DNA of 64,000 nucleotides from Knoxdaviesia capensis (lineage: Eukaryota > Ascomycota > Sordariomycetes > Microascales > Gondwanamycetaceae): assembly GCA_001510575.1 (NCBI GenBank), contig LNGK01000009.1:124001-188000 (forward strand), read 5' to 3'. The translations under genes were made by a program, and so were the position numbers. Of the stretch, positions 53,888 through 64,000 are shown one piece after another. A model generated the notes under the pieces. That model did no database searches. It saw only the letters and a program-made list of their open reading frames with translations, and was not told the origin of the DNA. Position 1 is the first letter of the stretch. Every line of letters starts with the position of its first letter.

Positions 53888-56238
53888 ATGGAAGCTATCA
53901 AGGCTCGGTTCCAGCAGCGGAAAGCGGAGGGCAAGGTACGAGGCCAAAGAAGCAGAACGTTTGATTTGCGTGGCGTGATATAAAGCTGACTGTGATCCGC
54001 ATGTGCAGGTTGCCCTGGTGACGTTTGTCACGGCCGGCTTTCCGCGGGTGCAAGATACACCGAGCATTCTCCTGGAGATGGAGAAGGGCGGCGCCGATGT
54101 GATTGAGCTGGGATGTCCGTTTACCGATCCGGTGGCCGACGGCCCCACGATCCAGAAGTCGCACACTGTAAGTTGTCCGGTGGCGAGAACCGTGATGAGA
54201 CGAAGTTGCCCCGCCATCTAACCGCGGCTTGCCCCTCCTAGATTGCCCTCGGCAACGGCGTGACGCTGCGGTCGTCGCTGGACATGGTCCGCAAAGCCCG
54301 CGACCAGGGCCTTACCGTGCCGGTTCTGATCATGGGCTACTACAACCCGATCCTGTCGTATGGCGAGGACCAACTGGTGAAGGACAGTGTGGCTGCCGGT
54401 GTCAACGGCTTCATTGTGGTCGATCTGCCGCCTGAGGAGGCCATCAACTTCCGCAAAGTGTGTGCGGCTGCGGGGTGAGTGTCTCCTTTATTTTATATTA
54501 CATAAAACCCCTTCTGTGCGGACGGACTGATTACTGACTCCTGATATCGCCATCCAGTCTGTCGTACGTCCCGCTGATTGCCCCCGCGACTTCGGATGCC
54601 CGCATGAGTATTCTATGCCGACTGGCGGATTCGTTCATCTACGTGGTATCGCGCCAGGGCGTTACTGGTGCTTCGGGAACTCTCAGCGTCAGCCTGCCGG
54701 ACTTGCTGGCGCGTGTGCGCAAGTACAGCGGCTCAGTGCCGATTGCCGTGGGCTTTGGAGTCAGCAAACGCGAGCACGTCCTGTCTCTCCAGGAGAGCTG
54801 TGACGGTGTGGTGGTGGGCAGCCAGCTGATCACCACGGCGTTGAATGCTGCGGAGGGCACAGCGGCTACCGCTGTCGGCGAGTTTGTCAGCTACTTGTCT
54901 GGCCAGAACGAGGATGCGTCCCCCCCCCCAGGAATCCTCAGCCCCGCGGCCGCCCCCGAGGCGTCGTCGAGTGCTCTTAGGGTGACGGCCGAGGAGGATA
55001 CTGCTCTAGTGGCGCAGCTGGCGTCGCTCCACGGCAAGATCCCCGACCGCTTCGGCGAGTTTGGCGGCCAGTACGTCCCCGAGAGCCTGATGGACTGCCT
55101 GTCGGAGCTCGAGGACGGCTTCAACAAGATCAAGGACGACCCGACGTTCTGGGAGGAGTACCGCAGTTTCTACGAGTACATGGGCCGGCCGGGCCACCTG
55201 CACCTTGCCGAGCGGCTGACCGAGCACGCCGGCGGCGCCAACATCTGGTTGAAGCGTGAGGACCTGAACCACACCGGTAGCCACAAGATCAACAACGCGC
55301 TGGGCCAGCTGCTGCTCGCGCGCCGGCTCGGCAAGACGCGCATCATCGCCGAGACCGGAGCCGGCCAGCACGGCGTGGCCACGGCCACGGTGTGCGCCAA
55401 GTTCGGCATGGAGTGCACGGTGTTCATGGGCGCGGAGGATGTGCGGCGCCAGGCGCTGAACGTGTTCCGCATGCGGCTGCTGGGCGCGACGGTGGTGCCG
55501 GTCGACGCCGGCACGCGCACTCTGCGCGACGCGGTCAACGAGGCGCTGCGCACGTGGGTGGTCGACCTGGAGACGACGCACTACATCATCGGGTCGGCGA
55601 TCGGCCCGCACCCGTTCCCGACGATTGTGCGCACGTTCCAGTCGGTGATTGGCAGCGAGACGCGCGAGCAGATGTTGGCCAAGTGCGGCAAGCTGCCGGA
55701 CGCGGTGGTGGCGTGCGTCGGCGGCGGCAGCAACTCGGTCGGCATGTTCTACCCGTTTGCGAACGACCCCAGCGTGATGCTGCTGGGCGTCGAGGCCGGC
55801 GGCGACGGCATCGACACGCCGCGCCACAGCGCCACGCTGACGGCCGGGTCCAAGGGCGTGCTGCACGGCGTGCGGACCTACGTGCTGCAGGACGAGCACG
55901 GGCAGATCGAGGAGACGCACTCGGTGTCGGCCGGCCTGGACTACCCCGGCGTGGGGCCGGAGCTGAGCGCGTGGAAGGACAGCGGTCGGGCCAAGTTCGT
56001 GGCGGCGACCGACGCGCAGGCGTTCCTGGGCTTCCGGCTGCTCAGCCAGCTGGAGGGCATCATCCCGGCGCTGGAGTCGGCGCACGGCGTGTACGGCGCG
56101 GTCGAGCTGGCCAAGACCATGGGCAAGGACAAGGACATTGTCATCTGCTTGAGTGGCCGTGGTGATAAGGATGTGCAGAGCGTTGCCGATGAGCTGCCGA
56201 AGCTGGGGCCGCAGATTGGCTGGGACCTGCGGTTTTAG
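53888..56238 (+). CDS. trpB: Tryptophan synthase, fused alpha-beta
   Basis: Exons 53888-53935, 54009-54167, 54242-54474 and 54558-56238 give 706 residues. The enzyme makes tryptophan from indole-3-glycerol phosphate and serine; in fungi both subunits are one chain. The alpha part (residues 1 to about 260) keeps the catalytic Glu49 (ADVIELGCPF) and Asp60 (DPVADGPTIQ), and also PVLIMGYYNPIL, FIVVDLPPEE and the phosphate-binding GVTGASG. A Pro/Ala/Ser linker follows. The beta part starts at about residue 315 (GEFGGQYVPESLM) and holds the PLP lysine at 390 (NHTGSHKINNALGQ), ETGAGQHGVATAT, VGGGSNSVGMFYPF and LSGRGDKD. The introns are 73, 74 and 83 nt. The beta domain is notably more GC-rich at third positions than the alpha domain. 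Confidence 0.96.
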
Positions 56239-56464
56239 GCGGGTTGTGTGGGCACATAAAAAGCTGTTTGAATTTAGATACCTGTGAGAGTCACCGAATC
56301 CACTCAGATTGGAGTGCACAATGCATTGAGAAAGTGAAAGTGATGTTATACAAATTGTCTAGCAAAGAGTGTTCATGGTAGAGTACAAATATGGAGCGTT
56401 AGAGAAGTAGTGGTTAACGCGGCTGCTATCGCACACACTGAAAATGGTCCACGCCCGGGATTCT

Positions 56465-57283
56465 TTACACCCGCTTGGTTTCCTGACCGGCCGACGCATC
56501 CTCGGAAGCAGTCTCAGCCCCCAACTCAGCGGCCTCCTCCGCGCTCTCGTCGGCGTATCCGTACTGTTCGGCCTCGGCAAGATCCTCCTCGTCGCCAATG
56601 CCAAACTCCTCGATGGCGGCCAGATCGCGCGCGCGCGCCTCGATCATATCACGGGTGACACGGCTCAGCGGGCCGGGCGTGGCATGGTCGATGGCGATAT
56701 GCAGCAGCTGGGCGGCGTCCTCGGTGTCGGCCATCGGCGCAAGGCCCAGCCGCAGCCGCTCGGCGTCCATGCGCGCGCGCACCGCGGGCGTCTGCATGAT
56801 GAGCCAGCGCAGCCGCCAGCCACCGGGCCCGAGCTCCTTGACGCGCATCGGCTTGTCCTTCAGCAGATAGGCGTCGAGGCCGCCGTCCTTGCGCACGGTG
56901 CGCAGCACGCGCGTGGTCAGGCGGGTGCGGACCCAGGCGGCGAGCGCGTCCGACCACAGCCGCTTGCGGTGCACGTTGGGCTTCCACGCGCGGCGGTGCT
57001 TGAGGTGGTTGCGGCCGGACACCACGTTGCCGAAGCGGATGCGCGTGAGCCCGTACAGCCCGGTGTTGCTCTGCTTGTACACCTGGCGCTCGCCGTACGG
57101 GTACGGCGGCACGAAGACTTCGGGCACGCGGTGGCCCTGGATGGTTTTGGTGTGCAGGGCGGGCGTTGTCGAGAGCGCGCGCGAAGGGGCCGGGGCGAGG
57201 CGGAGGAGCGGGGACGACATCGGGGCCGCAGCGGCTCGTGGGAGGCCGGTCTGCAGGAGCCTTGAGACGGGTATTCGGGACAT
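56465..57283 (-). CDS. mrpl24: Mitochondrial large-subunit ribosomal protein bL28m (Mrpl24)
   Basis: A single exon of 272 residues from the ATG at 57283; the longer frame begins with GTG. The N-terminal 55 residues (MSRIPVSRLLQTGLPRAAAA ... SRALSTTPALHTK) form a mitochondrial presequence. The bL28 core follows: GLTRIRFGNVVSGRNHLKHR, RAWKPNVHRKRLWSDAL, LTTRVLRTVRKDGGLDAYLL. A fungal extension (WRLRWLIMQTPAVRARMDAE) and an acidic C-terminal tail complete it. The bacterial protein is about 80 residues; the extra length is usual for mitochondrial forms. It is convergent with trpB (226 nt apart) and divergent from the HAUS4-like gene. Confidence 0.9.
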   Translation of the reverse strand: MSRIPVSRLLQTGLPRAAAAPMSSPLLRLAPAPSRALSTTPALHTKTIQGHRVPEVFVPPYPYGERQVYKQSNTGLYGLTRIRFGNVVSGRNHLKHRRAWKPNVHRKRLWSDALAAWVRTRLTTRVLRTVRKDGGLDAYLLKDKPMRVKELGPGGWRLRWLIMQTPAVRARMDAERLRLGLAPMADTEDAAQLLHIAIDHATPGPLSRVTRDMIEARARDLAAIEEFGIGDEEDLAEAEQYGYADESAEEAAELGAETASEDASAGQETKRV

Positions 57284-57751
57284 GATTGTTGTGTGGCGGA
57301 GGACAACCGGGGAAAGGAGAGAACGGAGCCGGCGGGTCGGGTAGTAGCCGGGATCGGAGGAAACTGCCTGGCCAATTGATAAGGGCCACAGGCGTTGTAT
57401 GTCAGTCACGCCGTGAAAAGGAGATCGGAGTAAAGTGGTGGCCGAAACAAACAGATTGGTGATGTTGTCGAAGGTTGAAGAGCTCCAGAGTTGAAAAGCT
57501 CCAGAGTCCTGGCTGGAAAAATCTCATCACGGAGATTCTAAGGCCAAATCTATCAAGACACGAATGAGTCAGCAATAACCCTTAATGCTCCGGCAACCCT
57601 AAGATCTATCTTATCTCTATAGCACTTTCTCCTGACATCTTCTCGTCCAGTTTCCCTCCTCCGTTTGTTCTTTCTCACACTTTCTTTCCAACTTACCCAA
57701 CTTCACGATAACTTCAAACCCATACACACCCTCAATCGGCCCCTCCCGGAA
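57284..57751. other. Divergent promoter between mrpl24 and the HAUS4-like gene
   Basis: No gene seen. AACCCTAA at 57595-57602 and a nearby AACCCTTAA lie before a CT-rich leader. Confidence 0.6.
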
Positions 57752-58956
57752 ATGCTCCCGCCTGCCGACCCCGCTGTTCTGCAGCAACACCCCGATTTCG
57801 CCCTGCTGTACAACACGCTGACCACGGTGGTGCTCAACGCCGATGGCACATCCAAGAACGACCCGGCGGCCAAGGAGCGGGCGGCGGTGAGAAAGGTGCG
57901 TGTGCTTTCCGCGTTTGCTGCTTGAACTCCGGGACTGTGGAAAGCCGGGGCGGAAACTAATGCCGACTGGCTGTTCTCCAGGAACTCGACGCCCACCGAC
58001 TGCACGCCTCGCGCAACCACCTCCTCCTGGCGGCCCTCGAATCTGCCGCACCACCAGACCCGGCCGCACAAGCAGCTCCGGCACCGCAGCCGCTAGCCCG
58101 CAGTCTCCGCCACTCCCGCACAGCCTCATGGCAGCTCTCCGCGCAACAGGCCGCCGCGGCAGCCGCCGCCGCCACACCACTCCCCGACGAGCTGCAAGAC
58201 ATCCTCGTGCTCCTCCCGCCGCTCCTCCGCCCCGAGCTGGCCGGGCCGGCCAGTTCCTCCCCCGACGCCGCGTCACAACTCACCCCCGCCGACCGCGACC
58301 TCCTCCTCGCGTCTCCACCGCTCTCCGACCTCGACACCATGCTCCCGCACCTGGCCCCGCTGGTCTCCGCCAGCCTCCACGCCGCCGCGCTGAGCCTGAC
58401 GCGCATCGCCTTCCCCACCACGAACCCGTCGTACCTGCACCGCTCGCTCCCCGCGCTCGCGCAGTCGGTCGCCGCGCTGCAAGCATCTGTGACGGCCGGC
58501 CACGCGGACCTTGAGCGCGCGCGCTCTGCTGCGCACGCTGTGCTCCTGGACGTGCTGCGCGCGCAGACGGCAGCACTTACCCCGCTAGCACGCGCACTAG
58601 AAGCGAAACACGGCGTCGCGGCGCGCAGTCTCGCTCTCCGCGCGGCGGAAGTGTCCCTCGCCGCCCAGCGCGCGGAACTCGACGCCCATAGCACTGCGGC
58701 AGCGGTCCTCCGCGACGTGTACGACGCCAGCGCGCGGGCAGCCCTGGCGGCGTACGCCCGGCATCTCCGGGACGCGCACGTGCGCGCAGAAGAGGCGATT
58801 CGTGCGCGGCGGGCCGCGCTGGCGGCGTACGGCGTCGGCGTCCCCGGGATGGAGGCGCGCGAGCGGGCGATGCGGGAGCTTGGGCGGGTGTATGGGCAGA
58901 TGGAGCGGGAGCGGGGGGATGTCGAGGGCGATTTGGCGCGGCTGCGTGGGCGGTGA
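57752..58956 (+). CDS. Probable HAUS augmin-like complex subunit 4
   Basis: Exons 57752-57895 and 57982-58956 (86-nt intron, GTGCGT...CCAG) give 372 residues. Augmin nucleates microtubules from existing ones through gamma-tubulin. I base the call on layout similarity to HAUS4. There is an N-terminal block (LQQHPDFALLYNTLTTVVLN, AAKERAAVRK / ELDAHRLHASRNHLLLAAL). A middle part follows (LTPADRDLLLASPPLSDLDT, MLPHLAPLVSASLHAAALSL). A long helical C-terminal half (LDVLRAQTAALTPLARALEA, LAAQRAELDAHSTAAAVLRD) ends in AAYGVGVPGMEARERAMREL and GRVYGQMERERGDVEGDLAR, like the YEVLGEEFDRL...KRWALQEF end of the animal protein. The sequence is extremely GC- and Ala-rich, which may inflate apparent matches. 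An unrelated coiled-coil protein is the alternative. Confidence 0.6.
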
Positions 58957-59415
58957 GTGGCTGCTGTCATGATTTTGAATCTGCACGAATAGGGGTTCAC
59001 GATATACGTGCGATTGGAGTACCGAGGCACAGAGCGTGGGATTGGAGAGTTCTTCTTATTATTATTTTTTGGAGTGCGGATCTTTTTGGGTTTCCCGAAT
59101 GCTAGGCTAAGCTACCGTGGTGATGCGTCTAGATTAAAAGCCTCTCAAAAGAAAGGCAGGCAACATCCTCTATGCGTGCTCTTATTTTCTTCGTGGCCGT
59201 TCCTTCATGCTGGCGTGTGGGTGACTGGTGTGTGCGCTGAAACTATGGACAACAGGAAGAAAAAAACAAACAAACAGGAACATCTTCGTCTTTTGGGAGA
59301 TACAGAAAAGAAACAAGCACAGAAACAAAAAAAGAACTCCGACGCTCCCGGTCCGAAACGCGTCAAAAATTGCATTCATACAGGCTTCGTTCAACCTTCT
59401 GGCAAGAGGAGCCAC
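58957..59415. other. Convergent 3' regions of the HAUS4-like gene and aat1
   Basis: No gene seen; A-rich stretches occur near 59260-59340. Confidence 0.6.
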
Positions 59416-60706
59416 CTAGCCCTTGACCTTGAAGATGGCCTCAGCCAGCCGGCCAACATTCTCGCTGGTGATGCCGGCAACCGAGATACGGCCGTCCTTG
59501 GTGGCATAGACGGAGTGCTCCTGGGCGAGGGCGTCCATCTGCTCCGGGGTCAGGCCGGTGTAGGCGAACATGCCGATCTGGCTGGTGATGTGCGACCAGT
59601 CGTGCTTGGAGCCGAGCTTCTCCAGGTTGGCCTTGAGCAGCGCGCGCATGGTGATGATGCGGTCGGCCATCTCCTTGACCTCGGCCAGCCACTGCGTGTA
59701 CAGCGCCGGGTCGTTCAGGATCACCGACGCGATGCGCGCGCCGTTGACGGGCGGGTTCGAGTACATCGGCCGCACGATGATCTTGATCTGCGAGTCGACG
59801 GCCTTCTTCTCGGCGGCGTCGGCGCACACGATCGAGAAGGCGCCGATGCGCTCGCCGTACAGGCCCTGTGTTGGGGGAGATTAGGTTAGGGTCAGCGAGA
59901 GTCGGGACAAGGCACTTCAAGGCCAAGGACGAGAGTGAAAAAAAGAAACCCCCAGGGTCAAACGCGGCACGGAAGACTGCTCACCATGTTCTTGGCGAAC
60001 GACTGGGCCAGGGCAATGTTGTGGCCCTCGTCGACGAAGTGGCGCACGGCAAAGGCGTCGCGGTCGGTGTCGCCGCTGGCGAAGCCCTGGTAGGCCATGT
60101 CGAAGAACGAGAAGTGGCCCTTCTCCTTGACGGCGACGGAGATCTCCTTCCACTGCTCGGGGGTGGGGTCGACGCCGGTGGGGTTGTGGGCGCAGGCGTG
60201 GAAGAGGAAGATGCTGCCGGCGGGGGCGGCCTTGATGTCGGCGAGCATGCCGGCGAAGTCGAGGCCGATGGTGTTCTTGTCGTAGTAGGCGTACTTCTCG
60301 ACGGCGAGGCCAGAGTCCTTGAACACGGCGGCGTGGTTGGCCCACGAGGGGGTGGGGATGTAGATCTTCTTGGCGCCGGGGAACCAGCGGGCCAGGAACT
60401 CGCCGCCGATGCGCAGGGCGCCGGTGCCGGAGATGGACTGGGTGATGGCGAGGCGGGACAGCGCGCTGCTGTCCTTGCCGTAGGCGAGCACGGCGGCGGC
60501 GCTGGTGAACTCGGGCACGCCGGTGATGCCGGCGTACTCCTTGTTCATCTTGGCGGCCATGATCTTCTGCTCGGCGGCGAGCACCGACGGCAGCACGTAC
60601 GGCTTGCCGGCGTCGTCGCGGTAGGCGCCGACGCCGAGGTTGATCTTCTTGTCGAACTTGTCGGCCTTGAAGGCTTCGGTGATGCCTGGGGAGGGGGGGA
60701 GTGACG

Positions 60707-60738
<32 letters not shown>

Positions 60739-61208
60739 GCAGACACGAGACGAGAGACAGGTCTATATGCAGGTGGTATATGTGTGGCTTCGGGGCGTTT
60801 TCTGCACGTGGGGGTTGGGACGTACCGAGGATGGCCTGGATCCGCGGCAAACGTGGGAGAGAGACAGTCGGTTAAAACGAGAGCATCGACATGCGTCGAG
60901 AACGGGCCATTGGCGTCGCAGCGATTAGAACAGCGTCGGGGTTCAACTTACATCCTAGAGAAGAGAAGATGGGTCAAGGTTAGCACGGCGTTCAGTCAGT
61001 CTCAGATACACAGCTCCCCGCCACGCAACTGGCGCAGCACCAGCACGCAATTGCAGCGGATCAGAGAATCAAGTCCCCCAGAAACACTTACCGGAGGGCC
61101 CAGCGGCACGCTCGCCCACGAGGACACGGCGGCACGCGACACCATCGAGACGGCCGGCGCACGGCGCACGGCGGTGCGCACGGCCCGGGAAGCAACGGCG
61201 GACAGCAT
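59416..61208 (-). CDS. aat1: Mitochondrial aspartate aminotransferase
   Basis: Read 61208-61092, 60954-60952, 60835-60826, 60685-59985, 59865-59416: 426 residues. It exchanges amino groups between aspartate and 2-oxoglutarate and works in the malate-aspartate shuttle. Residues 1-30 (MLSAVASRAVRTAVRRAPAV ...) form a mitochondrial presequence. Family blocks: VPLGPP-D-AILGITEAFKAD, KKINLGVGAYRDDAGKPY, SGTGALRIGGEFLARWFP, HACAHNPTGVDPTPEQWKEI, FFDMAYQGFASGD, PLP lysine 275 in SFAKNMGLYGERIGAF, and IRPMYSNPPVNGARI. The conserved Asp of GPPD requires a 3-nt exon (GAT) and AILG a 10-nt exon, both with clean TAG or CAG acceptors and GTAAGT or GTACGT donors. The introns are 137, 116, 140 and 119 nt. 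Confidence 0.93.
60711..60738 (+). repeat. (TG)14 microsatellite in an aat1 intron
   Basis: A pure TG run on the plus strand, i.e. (CA)14 in the transcript, lies shortly before the acceptor of the fourth exon. Confidence 0.95.
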
Positions 61209-63262
61209 TTTGGCGGCCGGGACTGAGATATGTCGGAGAGGGAGGGTGGATAGAGGAAAACAAGAGAACACGACGAACACTGAACAAAAAGCACGCACAC
61301 GCACACGCAGACACAGTTATGTTACAAACAACAAGAAGAAAGAAAAAAATATACGGGAGGAAGAAAAAAAAAAGAAGAAGAGAGAAAGATCACGCTAAAT
61401 GGAAAAGATGTGACATTGACTCAAAGAGAGAAAAAAACCATTCGGAAATTCAGGTGGCCCCGAAAATAAATAAATAATAATAATAAAAACCAGTCACCAC
61501 CACCAATTGACAGCAATTCCGCACGGACGGCGGTTGTATCGTCCGGATCACAGAATCAGACCTCTGCCTTGCATATGAATTTGTGTGAAGCGGAAAAGGT
61601 GAGAGAAAAAGTCTGGAGGAAGACTGTTGATGCCTCAGGTATGCAGAATGGTACGTACCTTTTTTTTTCGTCTCGCTCGTTCGTTCTCTTTTAGCCGGCG
61701 GGTGTTTTTGGTACCTGGATTTTTTTGGTCTTGGGGGTTCGTTCTGGACTTTCTACTCGTGCGCATATATCGACAGACCGGCCGAGAAACCGCACGATAT
61801 ATGGGTGGTTTATTGTTGCTTCTATCTGCGGTAGCGATTAATGGGACCCCTGGGCCCTGTTACACTTCCAACACTGGGCCTGGTGCAACGGCGGCTGGGG
61901 AAATGCTCCACGTATGTCTCTTCCACAGTCAGTGGAGTCCGTTCTGGACTTTCTCTTCTGCACCCGTTTGTCACATACGAGGATACAAGCATGGACTAGA
62001 GACCAGAGACTCGGTGGCTCTCGAGCCCGTTCCGGACGTCATCCGCGGATGTCCGGAGAGGCCCGGCGGACACAACGGCATCAGCCTCCCAGGGCACAAG
62101 GTGTCTCTCAGAAACAGCAGGCGAAACTGAGGACCAAGGCCACCTCCAGCAACCACAGCCGGATCCCGACGGATGGTAATGGCCTGAAGAAGCACCGGTG
62201 TTCCCGTCCGTGGCTCCAGGAGACCGTAGCCCGCCGCCCGCGTCGTTCCCCCCGGCCGGCCTCCACCACGGCCCGCCGGGGATAGCCGTCCCGGCCTTGG
62301 ACACCCAGCTGCAGCCGGCGCCGAGCTCGAATGTATACAGGCCACTGTCGATCCGCCGACAGAGGCCGTCAACGGTCGTGAACTCGTGGATGTCATGGTG
62401 GACAGAAGGCTGATACTTGACACTTGGCACGTGATGCATTCCGGAATGTTCTCGATCACTTCCTCAACTGGAAGCTACGAGTGCTCCTTTGCTCCTTCCA
62501 TCTCGAGCGTGGCTGCTTCGACGTCCCTTCGCTAACGTTCGTGATAGACGGCTTTAGCGGTTAGGCGGCTGCTACAGCGCATGTCCACCCCTAAGGCTAC
62601 ACCCAACTCACCTAACTTCAGGCCCCCAGCGCTGAAATACAGCAGTCACAGGCCTGCAACCCCCTAATCACACGCTACCTAGGCCGCCCTGGACCTTTTC
62701 CCCCAGAAAATAGCCGTCTTATCAGATCGTGGCCCGGTGCCCCTTTTTAATCTTCATTTTCGTTTATCAATCAGTGCATATCTGGGCATCTCCATATTTC
62801 GTCGTCCGTTATGGCCTGCTTCTCTCTGGCTTCAATTCTGCGTCACATCTATATCTCCTTCGTCTGTTTCATCTGTCAACGCAGGGGCATTACACGAAAA
62901 AATCTCTCCGTCACTGCTCCGATCTCCGCTCCGATATTGGCCGTGTCTGGCTGGTGCCCCCGGTCTACGTGATCTTTTCGGATGGGCACACGATCACAAT
63001 GTGGGAACTGCAGGTCACGGCGTTGTGTGCCGTGTCCGACTTCGGGGGCTGGTCCGTGTTTGTCCCAGTGGCCGCCTTAACCCTGACCCTAACATCTCAC
63101 ATCTCCTCAATCCGCCTCGACCACTCACTCATCTCTCACGATCGACCACCAAACGACATAGAACGAGTGATTATTCGGTGCCTATCTATGTATACATCTA
63201 TATATACATCTATATATATAACACCGTGCCCCCTCGCTCCCCCCGGCATCTCTGTCTCTCTC
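61209..63262. other. Intergenic region, aat1 promoter side
   Basis: No gene is supported. 61209-61450 is purine-rich (pyrimidine-rich leader of aat1 on the minus strand). An (ATAA)/(TAA)n run lies at 61464-61488. Open frames at 61627-62130 (plus) and 61996-62439 (minus) have no domain. GACCCTAAC is near 63085, and TATACATCTA is repeated at 63190-63212. Confidence 0.5.
63187..63220 (+). repeat. TATACATCTA tandem repeat with TA tract
   Basis: TATACATCTA occurs twice with short TA spacers, followed by a TATATATA run, just downstream of the membrane protein gene's stop codon. Confidence 0.7.
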
Positions 63263-64000
63263 CTATCGTCTCACAACCGCCGGCGACTCATGCATCTCGA
63301 ACTCGACCGTCTTGCTGATGCCGCCCTTGCGCTCAAGATCAACATCCATCTGCTCGACCGACGGCGCCGCGGTCGACCCGGCGCCGATGATCAGCTCCTG
63401 CGAGCTGGTGCGGCGGTGCACGGCCTGGTGGTGGATGACGCTGCTGTGGCTGTTTCCTTTGCTGCCGCCGCGGACCTCGACCGTGTGCTCGCCCTGGACC
63501 GTCGAGACCGCGAACGCCGTGTCGCCCTTCGCCCGCGACACGGCGTACTGGCGGCCGGTGTTGCGCTGTGGGTCCTGTTGTGGCCGGCTGCGGGACGAGC
63601 TGTCGTGGGTGGTGTAGCCGAGCGAGGCGAGCTTGGAGGCAAGGATGTCGATGCTGGTGGAAGGTGGAGGTCAGTGTGACAGCACGGTACACGCCCACAG
63701 GAACACGACACGACGACGGCAAAAGAGACACCCCCGGACCGGAACAACAAGCACTACAAACACTACAAACACTTACAATAGCACCACCGGGAACATGCAC
63801 TCCATGGTATACGCAAACCGGTCGATCTGGCTCGCCACGTTCGTCGCGCTCTGCGAGGTCGCCTGCGACGAGTAGGTGATGGCGCGCATGACGCCCAGAA
63901 CAGCCAGACTGGCCAGCCGCACCTCGGTGCTGCGCATCAGGTAGCGGAACAGGCCCGTCTGCACGGCCACCTTCATCGACGTGCTCTCCGCGGACGCGAA
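63263..64000 (-). CDS. Unidentified membrane protein, C-terminal part (5' end outside window)
   Basis: Read 64000-63777 (incomplete) and 63653-63263, joined by a 123-nt intron (GTAAGT...ACCAG): 204 codons plus stop are visible. The visible part starts FASAESTSMKVAVQTGLFRY and continues LMRSTEVRLASLAVLGVMRA. A second hydrophobic segment spans the joint (RFAYTMECMFPVVLL / FIDILASKLASLGY). The C-terminal 110 residues are hydrophilic and rich in Ser, Gln, Gly and Arg, ending SPAVVRR, probably a cytosolic tail. Two helices in this part suggest a multi-pass integral membrane protein; I do not recognise the family. The frame is open to the window edge, so exons upstream lie outside. Confidence 0.7.

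Noticed and set aside
61627..62439. Overlapping frames of 147-167 codons upstream of aat1
   Set aside because: Neither strand shows domain-like sequence, and both are equally long, as expected by chance in GC-rich DNA.
1..64000. Biosynthetic gene cluster, transposon, CRISPR array or rRNA genes
   Set aside because: No polyketide or peptide synthase, transposase, reverse transcriptase, terminal repeats, spaced repeats or rRNA sequence was seen.

Overview
The window looks like nuclear DNA of a filamentous ascomycete (Pezizomycotina). The evidence is monocistronic genes on both strands, short introns (mostly 60-150 nt, GT...AG with CTAAC/CTGAC-like branch sites), fused tryptophan synthase, and fungus-typical families: HbrB, a PtaB-like LIM-binding regulator, HookA, Ama1 and a fungal JmjC/zinc-finger protein. 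A Eurotiomycete-like genome is my best guess, but the class cannot be fixed from the sequence alone. Coding DNA is strongly GC-biased at third positions. Intergenic DNA is AT- or pyrimidine-rich and carries several telomere-like AACCCTAA boxes.

Layout. 1-11.4 kb: a small mitochondrial-type protein, a Syn8 SNARE, the meiotic APC/C activator Ama1 (minus strand) and the HOPS subunit Vps39. 11.6-23 kb: a Gon7-like KEOPS subunit (minus strand), the TORC2 subunit HbrB, then 4.7 kb of non-coding, pyrimidine-rich DNA leading into ptaB. 23-29.7 kb: a largely empty stretch holding one small secreted cysteine-rich protein gene and atg8 (minus strand). 29.7-37.3 kb: coproporphyrinogen oxidase, a SWIM-finger protein of the Sws1/Shu2 type, Rpn8 (minus strand) and adenylate kinase. 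38.4-48 kb: HookA, a secreted I9-type protease inhibitor and a conserved coiled-coil protein of unknown function (all minus), then ribosomal protein S23 (plus) and Coq2 (minus). 48.7-64 kb: a 1464-residue JmjC protein, tryptophan synthase, mitochondrial ribosomal protein bL28m (minus), a probable HAUS4/augmin subunit, mitochondrial aspartate aminotransferase (minus) and the 3' part of an unidentified membrane protein gene (minus) cut by the window end.

Most genes are core housekeeping functions: haem, tryptophan, ubiquinone and aspartate metabolism, translation, proteasome, mitosis and meiosis. Several act on endosomes or the vacuole (Syn8, Vps39, Atg8, HookA, and by family the I9 inhibitor). 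No biosynthetic cluster, transposon, CRISPR array or tRNA gene was recognised. The most unusual structural observation is the aspartate aminotransferase gene, whose reading frame needs a 3-nt exon and a 10-nt exon. Exon joints given below were derived by hand from splice-site consensus, frame continuity and protein-family conservation; no transcript data were available.
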